Below are positions 9,194 through 22,701 of a DNA stretch of 64,000 nt, in pieces. The notes beneath the pieces were generated by a model. It did no database searches. It was given only the letters and a program-made list of their open reading frames with translations, and was not told where the DNA came from. The first letter of the stretch is position 1, and every line of letters begins with the position of its first letter. The DNA is taken from contig CM049316.1 of assembly GCA_026874595.1 (NCBI GenBank), positions 63,407,176 to 63,471,175 of the forward strand, in the 5' to 3' direction. The stretch is from Sipunculus nudus. Lineage: Eukaryota > Annelida > Sipuncula > Golfingiida > Sipunculidae. A program made the position numbers and the translations under genes.

Positions 9194-10771
9194 CTTGAGT
9201 ACCATAATGGATCTGCTGAGCTGGGATGAGCAGTTCAATTTTTATACTCGAAGCTGAGTAGTTCAGTGACATGTTGGTGTAGTATCAGAGCATATAGACA
9301 GCCCACGTGACACAAGTCTTTGTACTCCGTAGCGCGTGTGGTCTACTAGTGCTTGATGAGCGTCTCCGCCGCCAGCTAAAGTTTTTTATGCGAAGTGTCT
9401 GAGGAGTTTGCCTAATTACCTGAGAAGTTTGTTTGATTACCTGAGTAGTATGTTCAACTAGAGTAGACACACGTCGGGTCCCCGATGATTGTGATATTTA
9501 TATATTGGATATATATGTTTTTCATATAAAATTGCACAGTCAATTACAATGTACAAATTCATGATAGTCGTCGTGCGTCTGATCATTACAATTTTTCCCC
9601 AAACAGCGGACTTTTTATTCAAATTTTCGGCTGTATCTGGAAGATTTATTGTCATTTAAAAAGAACGAAATATACCATGTTTGTAAGTCTGATAAAATTG
9701 TTTTAAAATGTTTGAATTATTTGTGTTGATGGCATTACTCGAATAGATTCAGATATTTTTCGAAAACGTGTGAATCGAAAATACAAATTTCAAAGATTGC
9801 GCTTTACTGAGTACCCTCTAGTTATATTTGACCGATTGAATGAATGTACCGAAATATGATATATATTTAGCAAACGCTTATTTGAGCCCAGTGTAGGCGG
9901 TTGCATTATAGTTATCGGTTTTACCAAACGTCATGCCGCCTGTCCGTCCGTCACCGTCGTTCGCGCGCATTATTAACTCAAAGACCGTTCCGGCCACTGC
10001 CGCGAATTTTGACTGAAGATATATACTTTTACCAGGACGAGCGCGATTGATCTCAAACCGATCAGAAATCCGTAACGTCGACAGGCAGGCATCATAGAAT
10101 TTTCTGATCACGAGCAATAACGAAGAACATTTAATGTCTCAGTCATTTCAGGTCATAATTCTGTGATATGTACTCTTAAAAAATAATTCATCACCTTGAT
10201 AATTAATGGAAAGCTGTCATAGACCGTATAAATATCATAGTTCCCCGTATATTCTGTGTCCGGATTATTAATAATATTCTTTGGTGAGTGTTACGTAAGA
10301 GAGTAAATGAACGCATCCAGGTGGAGATAACATGAGTCACGGTAAGGAAATTGCGTGGTTTAATCACAGGTGTGCTTTGGACGCCAGGAGTAAGGTGGTC
10401 CCTGATTCCAGTGAATGACAATGGTCTGGAACTCGGATGAGTTCAAGAAAATACGCTATCTCGCAATCGGAAAGAATGCCGTAAATAGGAAATGTACTCT
10501 TTCGTGTTGCAGATTAAATAAATATTTATTCCGAGGTTGCAGACCTAAAACTGCAAAAAAGTTTCATCAAAATCCCATCCTTACCTTTTAAAATCAGTTG
10601 CTGACAGATCAACCCCCAAAGCGAGAGCATGAAATCAACAAACACTGATCAGAACATGATACCTCCTCACGAAGATATAATAAAAAATAAATATTTATAA
10701 TAATGATAATTATAATAAAAATTGTAATAATTATGATCGTGAAGGTGAAGGTCAGATCTGTATGAGGTACT

Positions 10772-10787
10772 GGCTCTGAAAAGAGCC
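10772..10787 (-). terminator. Histone-type 3' stem-loop, copy 6
   Basis: Perfect stem, loop TTTC. Confidence 0.85.
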
Positions 10788-10824
10788 TTGTATTTAACTC
10801 AGTTTGAGTTTAACGGGTGTTTTC

Positions 10825-11118
10825 TCAGTTGGTGTTCTCCTGGTAGATTTGTCTGAGCTCCTGCTGAAGCACAGCCATCTGTTCCCGAAGTTTCTCTTTG
10901 TAGCGCCAGTAGGAAGCTCTGGTCTCATGCAGAACCGCCAACTCAATGCGATTGTTGTAGCGACAGCCCCAAGCACCAGACTTCTCAGACCGCTGGTAAC
11001 GCATTGCTGTTAGCTGCATTCTGTCTGCCAGTAAGGTCAGCTGCTGCTCTGCCCTCTTCAGCTTCATCTGTGTGAAGACAAGCTGCTTGTAGATAATGTT
11101 AGCTTCCGTTAATGCCAT
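10825..11118 (-). CDS. Small basic helical protein, array copy 6
   Basis: Intact and identical in protein to copy 5, although the flanking spacer on its left is of the class without the 11-nt deletion. Confidence 0.62.
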   Translation of the reverse strand: MALTEANIIYKQLVFTQMKLKRAEQQLTLLADRMQLTAMRYQRSEKSGAWGCRYNNRIELAVLHETRASYWRYKEKLREQMAVLQQELRQIYQENTN

Positions 11119-12702
11119 CTTGAGTACCATAATGGATCTGCTGAGCTGGGATGAGCAGTTCAATTTTTATACTCGAAGCTGAGTAGTTCAGTGACATGTT
11201 GGTGTAGTATCAGAGCATATAGACAGCCCACGTGACACAAGTCTTTGTACTCCGTAGCGCGTGTGGTCTACTAGTGCTTGATGAGCGTCTCCGCCGCCAG
11301 CTAAAGTTTTTTATGCGAAGTGTCTGAGGAGTTTGCCTAATTACTTGAGTAGTTTGTTTGATTACCTGAGTAGTTTGTGTCACTAGAGTGGACACACGTC
11401 GGGTCCCCACGTCACCCGCTGATTGTGATATTTAAATATTGCATATATGTATATTTCATATAAAATTGCACAGTCAATTACAATGTACAAATTCATGATA
11501 GTCGTCGTGCGTCTGATCATTACAATTTTTCCCCAAACAGCGGACTTTTTATTCAAATTTTCGGCTGTATCTGGAAGATTTATTGTCAATTAAAAAGAAC
11601 GAAATATACCATGTTTGTAAGTCTGATAAAATTGTTTTAAAATGTTTGAATTATTTGTGTTGATGGCATTACTCGAACAGATTCAGATATTTTTCGAAAA
11701 CGTGTGAATCGAAAATACAAATTTCAAAGATTGCGCTTTACTGAGTACCCTCTAGTTATATTTGACCGATTGAATGAATGTACCGAAATATGATATATAT
11801 TTAGCAAACGCTTATTTGAGCCCAGTGTAGGCGGTTGCATTATAGTTATCGGTTTTACCAAACGTCATGCCGCCTGTCCGTCCGTCACCGTCGTTCGCGC
11901 GCATTATTAACTCAAAGACCGTTCCGGCCACTGCCGCGAATTTTGATTGAAGATATATACTTTTACCAGGACGAGCGCGATTGATCTCAAACCGATCAGA
12001 AATCCGTAACGCCGACAGGCAGGCATCATAGAATTTTCTGATCACGAGCAATAACGAAGAACATTTAATGTCTCAGTCATTTCTGGTCATAATTCTGTGA
12101 TATGTACTCTTAAAAAATAATTCACCACCTTGATAATTAATGGAAAGCTGTCATAGACCGTATAAATATCATAGTTCCCCGTATATTCTGTGTCCGGATT
12201 ATTAATAATATTCTTTGGTGAGTGTTACGTAAGAGAGTAAATGAACGCATCCAGGTGGAGATAACATGAGTCACGGTAAGGTTGCATCACAGGTGTGCTT
12301 TGGACGCCAGGAGTAAGGTGGTCCCTGATCCAAGTGAATGACAATGGTCTGGAAATCGGATGAGTTCAAGAAATTACGCTATCTCGAAATCGGAAAGAAT
12401 GCCGTAAATAGGAAATGTACTTTATCTGTTGCAGATTAAATAAATATTTATTTCGAGGTTGTAGACCTAACCTGCAACAAAGTTTCATGAAAATCGCATC
12501 CTTACCTTTTAAAATTAGTTGCTGACAGACAGAGAGATCAACCGCGAAAGCGAGAGCATGAAATCAACAAACACCGATAAAAACATAATGCCTCCTCACG
12601 AAGATGTAATAAAAATAATAAATATTTACAAGAATAATAATTATAATAAAAATTGTAATAATTATGATCGTGAAGGTGAAGGTCAGATCTGTATGAGATA
12701 CT

Positions 12703-12718
12703 GGCTCTGAAAAGAGCC
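12703..12718 (-). terminator. Histone-type 3' stem-loop, copy 7
   Basis: Perfect stem, loop TTTC. Confidence 0.85.
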
Positions 12719-12755
12719 TTGTATTTAAATCAGTTTGAGTTTAACGGATGTTTTC

Positions 12756-13049
12756 TCAGTTGGTGTTCTCCTGGTAGATTTGTCTGAGCTCCTGCTGAAG
12801 CACAGCCATCTGTTCCCGAAGTTTCTCTTTGTAGCGCCAGTAGGAAGCTCTGGTCTCAGGCAGAACCGCCAACTCAATGCGATTGTTGTAGCGACAGCCC
12901 CAAGCACCAGACTTCTCAGACCGCTGGTAACGCGTTGCTGTTAGCTGCATTCTGTCTGCCAGTAAGGTCAGCTGCTGCTCTGCCCTCTTCAGCTTCATCT
13001 GTGTGAAGACAAGCTGCTTGTAGATAATGTTAGCTTCCGTTAATGCCAT
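12756..13049 (-). CDS. Small basic helical protein, array copy 7
   Basis: Intact, with M39T and H64P together. Copy 14 has the same pair. The 37-nt 3' segment has two base changes relative to its neighbours (near 12729 and 12748) but no length change. Confidence 0.6.
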   Translation of the reverse strand: MALTEANIIYKQLVFTQMKLKRAEQQLTLLADRMQLTATRYQRSEKSGAWGCRYNNRIELAVLPETRASYWRYKEKLREQMAVLQQELRQIYQENTN

Positions 13050-14636
13050 CTTGAGTACCAGAATGGATCTGCTGAACTGGGATGAGCAGTTCAATTTTTA
13101 TACTCGAAGCTGAGTAGTTCAGTGACATGTTGGTGTAGTATCAGAGCATATAGACAGCCCACGTGACACAAGTCTTTGTACTCCGTAGCGCGTGTGGTCT
13201 ACTAGTGCTTGATGAGCGTCTCCGCCGCCAGCTAAAGTTTTTTATGCGAAGTGTCTGAGGAGTTTGCCTAATTACCTGAGAAGTTTGTTTGATTACCTGA
13301 GTAGTATGTTCAACTAGAGTAGACACACGTCGGGTCCCCACGTCACCCGCTGATTGTGATATTTATATATTGGATATATATGTTTTTCATATAAAATTGC
13401 ACAGTCAATTACAATGTACAAATTCATGATAGTCGTCGTGCGTCTGATCATTACAATTTTTCCCCAAACAGCGGACTTTTTATTCAAATTTTCGGCTGTA
13501 TCTGGAAGATTTATTGTCATTTAAAAAGAACGAAATATACCATGTTTGTAAGTCTGATAAAATTGTTTTAAAATGTTTGAATTATTTGTGTTGATGGCAT
13601 TACTCGAATAGATTCAGATATTTTTCGAAAACGTGTGAATCGAAAATACAAATTTCAAAGATTGCGCTTTACTGAGTACCCTCTAGTTATATTTGACCGA
13701 TTGAATGAATGTACCGAAATATGATATATATTTAGCAAACGCTTATTTGAGCCCAGTGTAGGCGGTTGCATTATAGTTATCGGTTTTACCAAACGTCATG
13801 CCGCCTGTCCGTCCGTCACCGTCGTTCGCGCGCATTATTAACTCAAAGACCGTTCCGGCCACTGCTGCGAATTTTGACTGAAGATATATACTTTTACCAG
13901 GACGAGCGCGATTGATCTCAAACCGATCAGAAATCCGTAACGTCGACAGGCAGGCATCATAGAATTTTCTGATCACGAGCAATAACGAAGAACATTTAAT
14001 GTCTCAGTCATTTCAGGTCATAATTCTGTGATATGTACTCTTAAAAAATAATTCATCACCTTGATAATTAATGGAAAGCTGTCATAGACCGTATAAATAT
14101 CATAGTTCCCCGTATATTCTGTGTCCGGATTATTAATAATATTCTTTGGTGAGTGTTACGTAAGAGAGTAAATGAACGCATCCAGGTGGAGATAACATGA
14201 GTCACGGTAAGGAAATTGCGTGGTTTAATCACAGGTGTGCTTTGGACGCCAGGAGTAAGGTGGTCCCTGATTCCAGTGAATGACAATGGTCTGGAACTCG
14301 GATGAGTTCAAGAAAATACGCTATCTCGCAATCGGAAAGAATGCCGTAAATAGGAAATGTACTCTTTCGTGTTGCAGATTAAATAAATATTTATTCCGAG
14401 GTTGCAGACCTAAAACTGCAAAAAAGTTTCATCAAAATCCCATCCTTACCTTTTAAAATCAGTTGCTGACAGATCAACCCCCAAAGCGAGAGCATGAAAT
14501 CAACAAACACTGATCAGAACATGATACCTCCTCACGAAGATAAAATAAAAAATAAATATTTATAATAATGATAATTATAATAAAAATTGTAATAATTATG
14601 ATCGTGAAGGTGAAGGTCAGATCTGTATGAGGTACT

Positions 14637-14652
14637 GGCTCTTAAAAGAGCC
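14637..14652 (-). terminator. Histone-type 3' stem-loop, copy 8 (TTTA loop)
   Basis: Perfect stem, loop TTTA, retained although the gene is truncated. Confidence 0.83.
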
Positions 14653-14689
14653 TTGTATTTAACTCAGTTTGAGTTTTAGGGGTGTTTTC

Positions 14690-14983
14690 TCAGTTGGTGT
14701 TCTCCTGGCAGATTTGTCTGAGCTCCTGCTGAAGCACAGCCATCTGTTCCTGAAGTTTCTCTCTGTAGCGCTAGTAGGAAGCTCTGGTCTCATGCAGTAC
14801 CGCCAACTCAATGCGATTGTTGTAGCGACAGCCCCAAGCACCAGACTTCTCAGACCGCTGGTAACGCATTGCTGTTAGCTGCATTCTGTCTGCCAGTAAG
14901 GTCAGCTGCTGCTCTGCCCTCTTCAGCTTCATCTGTGTGAAGACAAGCTGCTTGTAGATAATGTTAGCTTCCGTTAATGCCAT
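14690..14983 (-). pseudogene. Array copy 8, truncated by nonsense codon (hybrid unit)
   Basis: Trp71 is a TAG codon (14771-14773), so only 70 residues could be made from the ATG. The C-terminal part (low coordinates) matches copy 15, including the same TAG. The N-terminal part matches copy 16. The switch lies between about 14811 and 14899, inside the coding region. Stem-loop and TATA box are intact. Confidence 0.7.
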
Positions 14984-16558
14984 CTTGAGTACCATAATGG
15001 ATCTGCTGAGCTGGGATGAGCAGTTCAATTTTTATACTCGAAGCTGAGTAGTTCAGTGACATGTTGGTGTAGTATCAGAGCATATAGACAGCCCACGTGA
15101 CACAAGTCTTTGTACTCCGTAGCGCGTGTGGTCTACTAGTGCTTGATGAGCGTCTCCGCCGCCAGCTAAAGTTTTTTATGCGAAGTGTCTGAGGAGTTTG
15201 CCTAATTACCTGAGAAGTTTGTTTGATTACCTGAGTAGTATGTTCAACTAGAGTAGACACACGTCGGGTCCCCGATGATTGTGATATTTATATATTGGAT
15301 ATATATGTTTTTCATATAAAATTGCACAGTCAATTACAATGTACAAATTCATGATAGTCGTCGTGCGTCTGATCATTACAATTTTTCCCCAAACAGCGGA
15401 CTTTTTATTCAAATTTTCGGCTGTATCTGGAAGATTTATTGTCAATTAAAAAGAACGAAATATACCATGTTTGTAAGTCTGATAAAATTGTTTTAAAATG
15501 TTTGAATTATTTGTGTTGATGGCATTACTCGAACAGATTCAGATATTTTTCGAAAACGTGTGAATCGAAAATACAAATTTCAAAGATTGCGCTTTACTGA
15601 GTACCCTCTAGTTATATTTGACCGATTGAATGAATGTACCGAAATATGATATATATTTAGCAAACGCTTATTTGAGCCCAGTGTAGGCGGTTGCATTATA
15701 GTTATCGGTTTTACCAAACGTCATGCCGCCTGTCCGTCCGTCACCGTCGTTCGCGCGCATTATTAACTCAAAGACCGTTCCGGCCACTGCCGCGAATTTT
15801 GATTGAAGATATATACTTTTACCAGGACGAGCGCGATTGATCTCAAACCGATCAGAAATCCGTAACGCCGACAGGCAGGCATCATAGAATTTTCTGATCA
15901 CGAGCAATAACGAAGAACATTTAATGTCTCAGTCATTTCTGGTCATAATTCTGTGATATGTACTCTTAAAAAATAATTCACCACCTTGATAATTAATGGA
16001 AAGCTGTCATAGACCGTATAAATATCATAGTTCCCCGTATATTCTGTGTCCGGATTATTAATAATATTCTTTGGTGAGTGTTACGTAAGAGAGTAAATGA
16101 ACGCATCCAGGTGGAGATAACATGAGTCACGGTAAGGTTGCATCACAGGTGTGCTTTGGACGCCAGGAGTAAGGTGGTCCCTGATCCAAGTGAATGACAA
16201 TGGTCTGGAAATCGGATGAGTTCAAGAAATTACGCTATCTCGAAATCGGAAAGAATGCCGTAAATAGGAAATGTACTTTATCTGTTGCAGATTAAATAAA
16301 TATTTATTTCGAGGTTGTAGACCTAACCTGGAACAAAGTTTCATGAAAATCGCATCCTTACCTTTTAAAATTAGTTGCTGACAGACAGAGAGATCAACCG
16401 CGAAAGCGAGAGCATGAAATCAACAAACACCGATAAAAACATAATGCCTCCTCACGAAGATGTAATAAAAATAATAAATATTTACAAGAATAATAATTAT
16501 AATAAAAATTGTAATAATTATGATCGTGAAGGTGAAGGTCAGATCTGTATGAGATACT

Positions 16559-16574
16559 GGCTCTGAAAAGAGCC
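16559..16574 (-). terminator. Histone-type 3' stem-loop, copy 9
   Basis: Perfect stem, loop TTTC. Confidence 0.85.
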
Positions 16575-16611
16575 TTGTATTTAACTCAGTTTGAGTTTAA
16601 CGGGTGTTTTC

Positions 16612-16905
16612 TCAGTTGGTGTTCTCCTGGTAGATTTGTCTGAGCTCCTGCTGAAGCACAGCCATCTGTTCCCGAAGTTTCTCTTTGTAGCGCCAGTAGG
16701 AAGCTCTGGTCTCATGCAGAACCGCCAACTCAATGCGATTGTTGTAGCGACAGCCCCAAGCACCAGACTTCTCAGACCGCTGGTAACGCGTTGCTGTTAG
16801 CTGCATTCTGTCTGCCAGTAAGGTCAGCTGCTGCTCTGCCCTCTTCAGCTTCATCTGTGTGAAGACAAGCTGCTTGTAGATAATGATAGCTTCCGTTAAT
16901 GCCAT
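16612..16905 (-). CDS. Small basic helical protein, array copy 9
   Basis: Intact, with N7I and M39T. N7I is private to this copy; the base change near 16885 also removes a stop in an overlapping, probably meaningless frame. Confidence 0.6.
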   Translation of the reverse strand: MALTEAIIIYKQLVFTQMKLKRAEQQLTLLADRMQLTATRYQRSEKSGAWGCRYNNRIELAVLHETRASYWRYKEKLREQMAVLQQELRQIYQENTN

Positions 16906-18492
16906 CTTGAGTACCAGAATGGATCTGCTGAACTGGGATGAGCAGTTCAATTTTTATACTCGAAGCTGAGTAGTTCAGTGACATGTTGGTGTAGTATCAG
17001 AGCATATAGACAGCCCACGTGACACAAGTCTTTGTACTCCGTAGCGCGTGTGGTCTACTAGTGCTTGATGAGCGTCTCCGCCGCCAGCTAAAGTTTTTTA
17101 TGCGAAGTGTCTGAGGAGTTTGCCTAATTACCTGAGAAGTTTGTTTGATTACCTGAGTAGTATGTTCAACTAGAGTAGACACACGTCGGGTCCCCACGTC
17201 ACCCGCTGATTGTGATATTTATATATTGGATATATATGTTTTTCATATAAAATTGCACAGTCAATTACAATGTACAAATTCATGATAGTCGTCGTGCGTC
17301 TGATCATTACAATTTTTCCCCAAACAGCGGACTTTTTATTCAAATTTTCGGCTGTATCTGGAAGATTTATTGTCATTTAAAAAGAACGAAATATACCATG
17401 TTTGTAAGTCTGATAAAATTGTTTTAAAATGTTTGAATTATTTGTGTTGATGGCATTACTCGAATAGATTCAGATATTTTTCGAAAACGTGTGAATCGAA
17501 AATACAAATTTCAAAGATTGCGCTTTACTGAGTACCCTCTAGTTATATTTGACCGATTGAATGAATGTACCGAAATATGATATATATTTAGCAAACGCTT
17601 ATTTGAGCCCAGTGTAGGCGGTTGCATTATAGTTATCGGTTTTACCAAACGTCATGCCGCCTGTCCGTCCGTCACCGTCGTTCGCGCGCATTATTAACTC
17701 AAAGACCGTTCCGGCCACTGCCGCGAATTTTGACTGAAGATATATACTTTTACCAGGACGAGCGCGATTGATCTCAAACCGATCAGAAATCCGTAACGTC
17801 GACAGGTAGGCATCATAGAATTTTCTGATCACGAGCAATAACGAAGAACATTTAATGTCTCAGTCATTTCAGGTCATAATTCTGTGATATGTACTCTTAA
17901 AAAATAATTCATCACCTTGATAATTAATGGAAAGCTGTCATAGACCGTATAAATATCATAGTTCCCCGTATATTCTGTGTCCGGATTATTAATAATATTC
18001 TTTGGTGAGTGTTACGTAAGAGAGTAAATGAACGCATCCAGGTGGAGATAACATGAGTCACGGTAAGGAAATTGCGTGGTTTAATCACAGGTGTGCTTTG
18101 GACGCCAGGAGTAAGGTGGTCCCTGATTCCAGTGAATGACAATGGTCTGGAACTCGGATGAGTTCAAGAAAATACGCTATCTCGCAATCGGAAAGAATGC
18201 CGTAAATAGGAAATGTACTCTTTCGTGTTGCAGATTAAATAAATATTTATTCCGAGGTTGCAGACTTAAAACTGCAAAAAAGTTTCATCAAAATCCCATC
18301 CTTACCTTTTAAAATCAGTTGCTGATAGATCAACCCCCAAAGCGAGAGCATGAAATCAACAAACACTGATCAGAACATGATACCTCCTCACGAAGATAAA
18401 ATAAAAAATAAATATTTATAATAATGATAATTATAATAAAAATTGTAATAATTATGATCGTGAAGGTGAAGGTCAGATCTGTATGAGGTACT

Positions 18493-18508
18493 GGCTCTTA
18501 AAAGAGCC
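18493..18508 (-). terminator. Histone-type 3' stem-loop, copy 10 (TTTA loop)
   Basis: Perfect stem, loop TTTA as in copies 3 and 18. Confidence 0.83.
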
Positions 18509-18545
18509 TTGTATTTAACTCAGTTTGAGTTTTAGGGGTGTTTTC

Positions 18546-18839
18546 TCAGTTGGTGTTCTCCTGGCAGATTTGTCTAAGCTCCTGCTTGAGCAAAGCCATC
18601 TGTTCCCGAAGTTTCTCTCTGTAGCGCCAGTAGGAAGCTCTGGTCTCATGCAGTACCGCCAACTCAATGCGATTGTTGTAGCGACAGCCCCAAGCACCAG
18701 ACTTCTCAGACCGCTGGTAACGCATTGCTGTTAGCTGCATTCTGTCTGCCAGTAACGTCAGCTGCTGCTCTGCCCTCTTCAGCTTTATCTGTGTGAAGAC
18801 AAACTGCTCGTAGATAATGTTAGCTTCCGTAAATGCCAT
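18546..18839 (-). CDS. Small basic helical protein, array copy 10 (divergent variant)
   Basis: Intact and the same protein as copy 3, exactly 13508 bp away. Confidence 0.6.
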   Translation of the reverse strand: MAFTEANIIYEQFVFTQIKLKRAEQQLTLLADRMQLTAMRYQRSEKSGAWGCRYNNRIELAVLHETRASYWRYREKLREQMALLKQELRQICQENTN

Positions 18840-20423
18840 CTGGAGTACCAGAATGGATCTGCTGAGCTGGGATGAGCAGCTCAATTTTTATACTCGAAGC
18901 TGAGTAGTTCAGTGACATGTTGGTGTAGTATCAGAGCATGTAGACAGCCCACGTGACACAAGTCTTTGTACTCCGTAGCGCGTGTGGTCTACTAGTGCTT
19001 GATGAGCGTCTCCGCCGCCAGCTAAAGTTTTTTATGCGAAGTGTCTGAGGAGTTTGCCTAATTACTTGAGTAGTTTGTTTGATTACCTGAGTAGTTTGTT
19101 TAACTAGAGTGGACACACGTCGGGTCCCCACGTCACCCGCTGATTGTGATATTTGAATATTGCATATATGTATATTTCATATAAAATTGCGCAGTCAATT
19201 ACAATGTATAAATTCATGATAGTCGTCATGCGTCTGATCATTACAATTTTTCCCCAAACAGCGGACTTTATATTAAAATTTTCGGCTGTATCTGGAAGAT
19301 TTATTGTCAATTACAAAGAACGAAATATACCATGTTTGTAAGTCTGATAAAATTGTTTTAAAATGTTTGAATTATTTGTGTTGATGGCATTACTCGAACA
19401 GATTCAGATATTTTTCGAAAACGTGTGAATCGAAAATACAAATTTCAAAGATTGCGCTTTACTGAGTACCCTCTAGTTATATTTGACCGATTGAATGAAT
19501 GTACCGAAATATGATATATATTTAGCAAACGCTTATTTGAGCCCAGTGTAGGCGGTTGCATTATAGTTATCGGTTTTACCAAACGTCATGCCGCCTGTCC
19601 GTCCGTCACGGTCGTTCGCGCGCATTATAAACTCAAAGACCGTTCCGGCCACTGCCGCGAATTTTGACTGAAGATATATACTTTTACCAGGACGAGCGCG
19701 ATTGATCTCAAACCGATCAGAAATCCGTAACGTTGACAGGCAGGCATCATAGAATTTTCTGATCACGAGCAATAACGAAGAACCTTTAATGTCTCAGTCA
19801 TTTCTGGTCATTATTCTGTGATATGTACTCTTAAAAAATAATTCACCACCTTGAAAATTAATGGAAAGCTGTTATAGACCGTATAAATATCACAGTTCCC
19901 CGTATATTCTTTGTCCGGATTATTAATAATATTCTTTGGTGAGTGTTACGTAAGAGAGTAAATGAACGCATCCAGGTGGAGATAACATGAGTCACGGTAA
20001 GGTTGCATCACAGGTGTGCTTTGGACGCCAGGAGTAAGGTGGTCCCTGATCCAAGTGAATGACAATGGTCTGGAAATCGGATGAGTTCAAGAAATTACGC
20101 TATCTCGAAATCGGAAAGAATGCCGTAAATAGGAAATGTACTTTATCTGTTGCAGATTAAATAAATATTTATTTCGAGGTTGTAGACCTAACCTGCAACA
20201 AAGTTTCATGAAGATCGCATCCTTACCTTTTAAAATTAGTTGCTGACAGACAGAGAGATCAACCGCGAAAGCGAGAGCATGAAATCAACAAACACCGATA
20301 AAAACATAATGCCTCCTCACGAAGATGTAATAAAAATAATAAATATTTACAAGAATAATAATTATAATAAAAATTGTAATAATTATGATCGTGAAGGTGA
20401 AGGTCAGATCTGTATGAGATACT

Positions 20424-20439
20424 GGCTCTGAAAAGAGCC
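20424..20439 (-). terminator. Histone-type 3' stem-loop, copy 11
   Basis: Perfect stem, loop TTTC. Confidence 0.85.
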
Positions 20440-20476
20440 TTGTATTTAACTCAGTTTGAGTTTAACGGGTGTTTTC

Positions 20477-20770
20477 TCAGTTGGTGTTCTCCTGGTAGAT
20501 TTGTCTGAGCTCCTGCTGAAGCACAGCCATCTGTTCCCGAAGTTTCTCTTTGTAGCGCCAGTAGGAAGCTCTGGTCTCAGGCAGAACCGCCAACTCAATG
20601 CGATTGTTGTAGCGACAGCCCCAAGCACCAGACTTCTCAGACCGCTGGTAACGCATTGCTGTTAGCTGCATTCTGTCTGCCAGTAAGGTCAGCTGCTGCT
20701 CTGCCCTCTTCAGCTTCATCTGTGTGAAGACAAGCTGCTTGTAGATAATGTTAGCTTCCGTTAATGCCAT
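20477..20770 (-). CDS. Small basic helical protein, array copy 11
   Basis: Intact, H64P; counterpart of copy 4. Confidence 0.62.
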   Translation of the reverse strand: MALTEANIIYKQLVFTQMKLKRAEQQLTLLADRMQLTAMRYQRSEKSGAWGCRYNNRIELAVLPETRASYWRYKEKLREQMAVLQQELRQIYQENTN

Positions 20771-22354
20771 CTTGAGTACCAGAATGGATCTGCTGAACTG
20801 GGATGAGCAGTTCAATTTTTATACTCGAAGCTGAGTAGTTCAGTGACATGTTGGTGTAGTATCAGAGCATATAGACAGCCCACGTGACACAAGTCTTTGT
20901 ACTCCGTAGCGCGTGTGGTCTACTAGTGCTTGATGAGCGTCTCCGCCGCCAGCTAAAGTTTTTTATGCGAAGTGTCTGAGGAGTTTGCCTAATTACCTGA
21001 GAAGTTTGTTTGATTACCTGAGTAGTATGTTCAACTAGAGTAGACACACGTCGGGTCCCCACGTCACCCGCTGATTGTGATATTTATATATTGGATATAT
21101 ATGTTTTTCATATAAAATTGCACAGTCAATTACAATGTACAAATTCATGATAGTCGTCGTGCGTCTGATCATTACAATTTTTCCCCAAACAGCGGACTTT
21201 TTATTCAAATTTTCGGCTGTATCTGGAAGATTTATTGTCAATTAAAAAGAACGAAATATACCATGTTTGTAAGTCTGATAAAATTGTTTTAAAATGTTTG
21301 AATTATTTGTGTTGATGGCATTACTCGAACAGATTCAGATATTTTTCGAAAACGTGTGAATCGAAAATACAAATTTCAAAGATTGCGCTTTACTGAGTAC
21401 CCTCTAGTTATATTTGACCGATTAAATGAATGTACCGAAATATGATATATATTTAGCAAACGCTTATTTGAGCCCAGTGTAGGCGGTTGCATTATAGTTA
21501 TCGGTTTTACCAAACGTCATGCCGCCTGTCCGTCCGTCACCGTCGTTCGCGCGCATTATTAACTCAAAGACCGTTCCGGCCACTGCCGCGAATTTTGATT
21601 GAAGATATATACTTTTACCAGGACGAGCGCGATTGATCTCAAACCGATCAGAAATCCGTAACGCCGACAGGCAGGCATCATAGAATTTTCTGATCACGAG
21701 CAATAACGAAGAACATTTAATGTCTCAGTCATTTCTGGTCATAATTCTGTGATATGTACTCTTAAAAAATAATTCACCACCTTGATAATTAATGGAAAGC
21801 TGTCATAGACCGTATAAATATCATAGTTCCCCGTATATTCTGTGTCCGGATTATTAATAATATTCTTTGGTGAGTGTTACGTAAGAGAGTAAATGAACGC
21901 ATCCAGGTGGAGATAACATGAGTCACGGTAAGGTTGCATCACAGGTGTGCTTTGGACGCCAGGAGTAAGGTGGTCCCTGATCCAAAAGAATGACAATGGT
22001 CTGGAAATCGGATGAGTTCAAGAAATTACGCTATCTCGAAATCGGAAAGAATGCCGTAAATAGGAAATATACTTTATCTGTTGCAGATTAAATAAATATT
22101 TATTTCGAGGTTGTAGACCTAACCTGCAACAAAGTTTCATGAAAATCGCATCCTTACCTTTTAAAATTAGTTGCTGACAGACAGAGAGATCAACCGCGAA
22201 AGCGAGAGCATGAAATCAACAAACACCGATAAAAACATAATGCCTCCTCACGAAGATGTAATAAAAATAATAAATATTTACAAGAATAATAATTATAATA
22301 AAAATTGTAATAATTATGATCGTGAAGGTGAAGGTCAGATCTGTATGAGATACT

Positions 22355-22370
22355 GGCTCTGAAAAGAGCC
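22355..22370 (-). terminator. Histone-type 3' stem-loop, copy 12
   Basis: Perfect stem, loop TTTC. Confidence 0.85.
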
Positions 22371-22407
22371 TTGTATTTAACTCAGTTTGAGTTTAACGGG
22401 TGTTTTC

Positions 22408-22701
22408 TCAGTTGGTGTTCTCCTGGTAGATTTGTCTGAGCTCCTGCTGAAGCACAGCCATCTGTTCCCGAAGTTTCTCTTTGTAGCGCCAGTAGGAAGC
22501 TCTGGTCTCATGCAGAACCGCCAACTCAATGCGATTGTTGTAGCGACAGCCCCAAGCACCAGACTTCTCAGACCGCTGGTAACGCATTGCTGTTAGCTGC
22601 ATTCTGTCTGCCAGTAAGGTCAGCTGCTGCTCTGCCCTCTTCAGCTTCATCTGTGTGAAGACAAGCTGCTTGTAGATAATGTTAGCTTCCGTTAATGCCA
22701 T
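22408..22701 (-). CDS. Small basic helical protein, array copy 12
   Basis: Intact and identical in protein to copy 5, its counterpart. Confidence 0.62.
   Translation of the reverse strand: MALTEANIIYKQLVFTQMKLKRAEQQLTLLADRMQLTAMRYQRSEKSGAWGCRYNNRIELAVLHETRASYWRYKEKLREQMAVLQQELRQIYQENTN

Larger units (their letters stand above)
1923..15430. repeat. Higher-order repeat copy A (units 2-8, seven units)
   Basis: Units 2-7 match units 9-14 one for one in their diagnostic variants, including M39T in units 2 and 9, the eight-substitution variant in units 3 and 10, and H64P in units 4 and 11. The copy is 13508 bp, one unit shorter than copy B, because unit 8 is a hybrid of the types seen separately as units 15 and 16. 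Copies A and B look almost identical by eye apart from scattered single-base changes and a 9-nt indel after unit 5. Confidence 0.85.
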
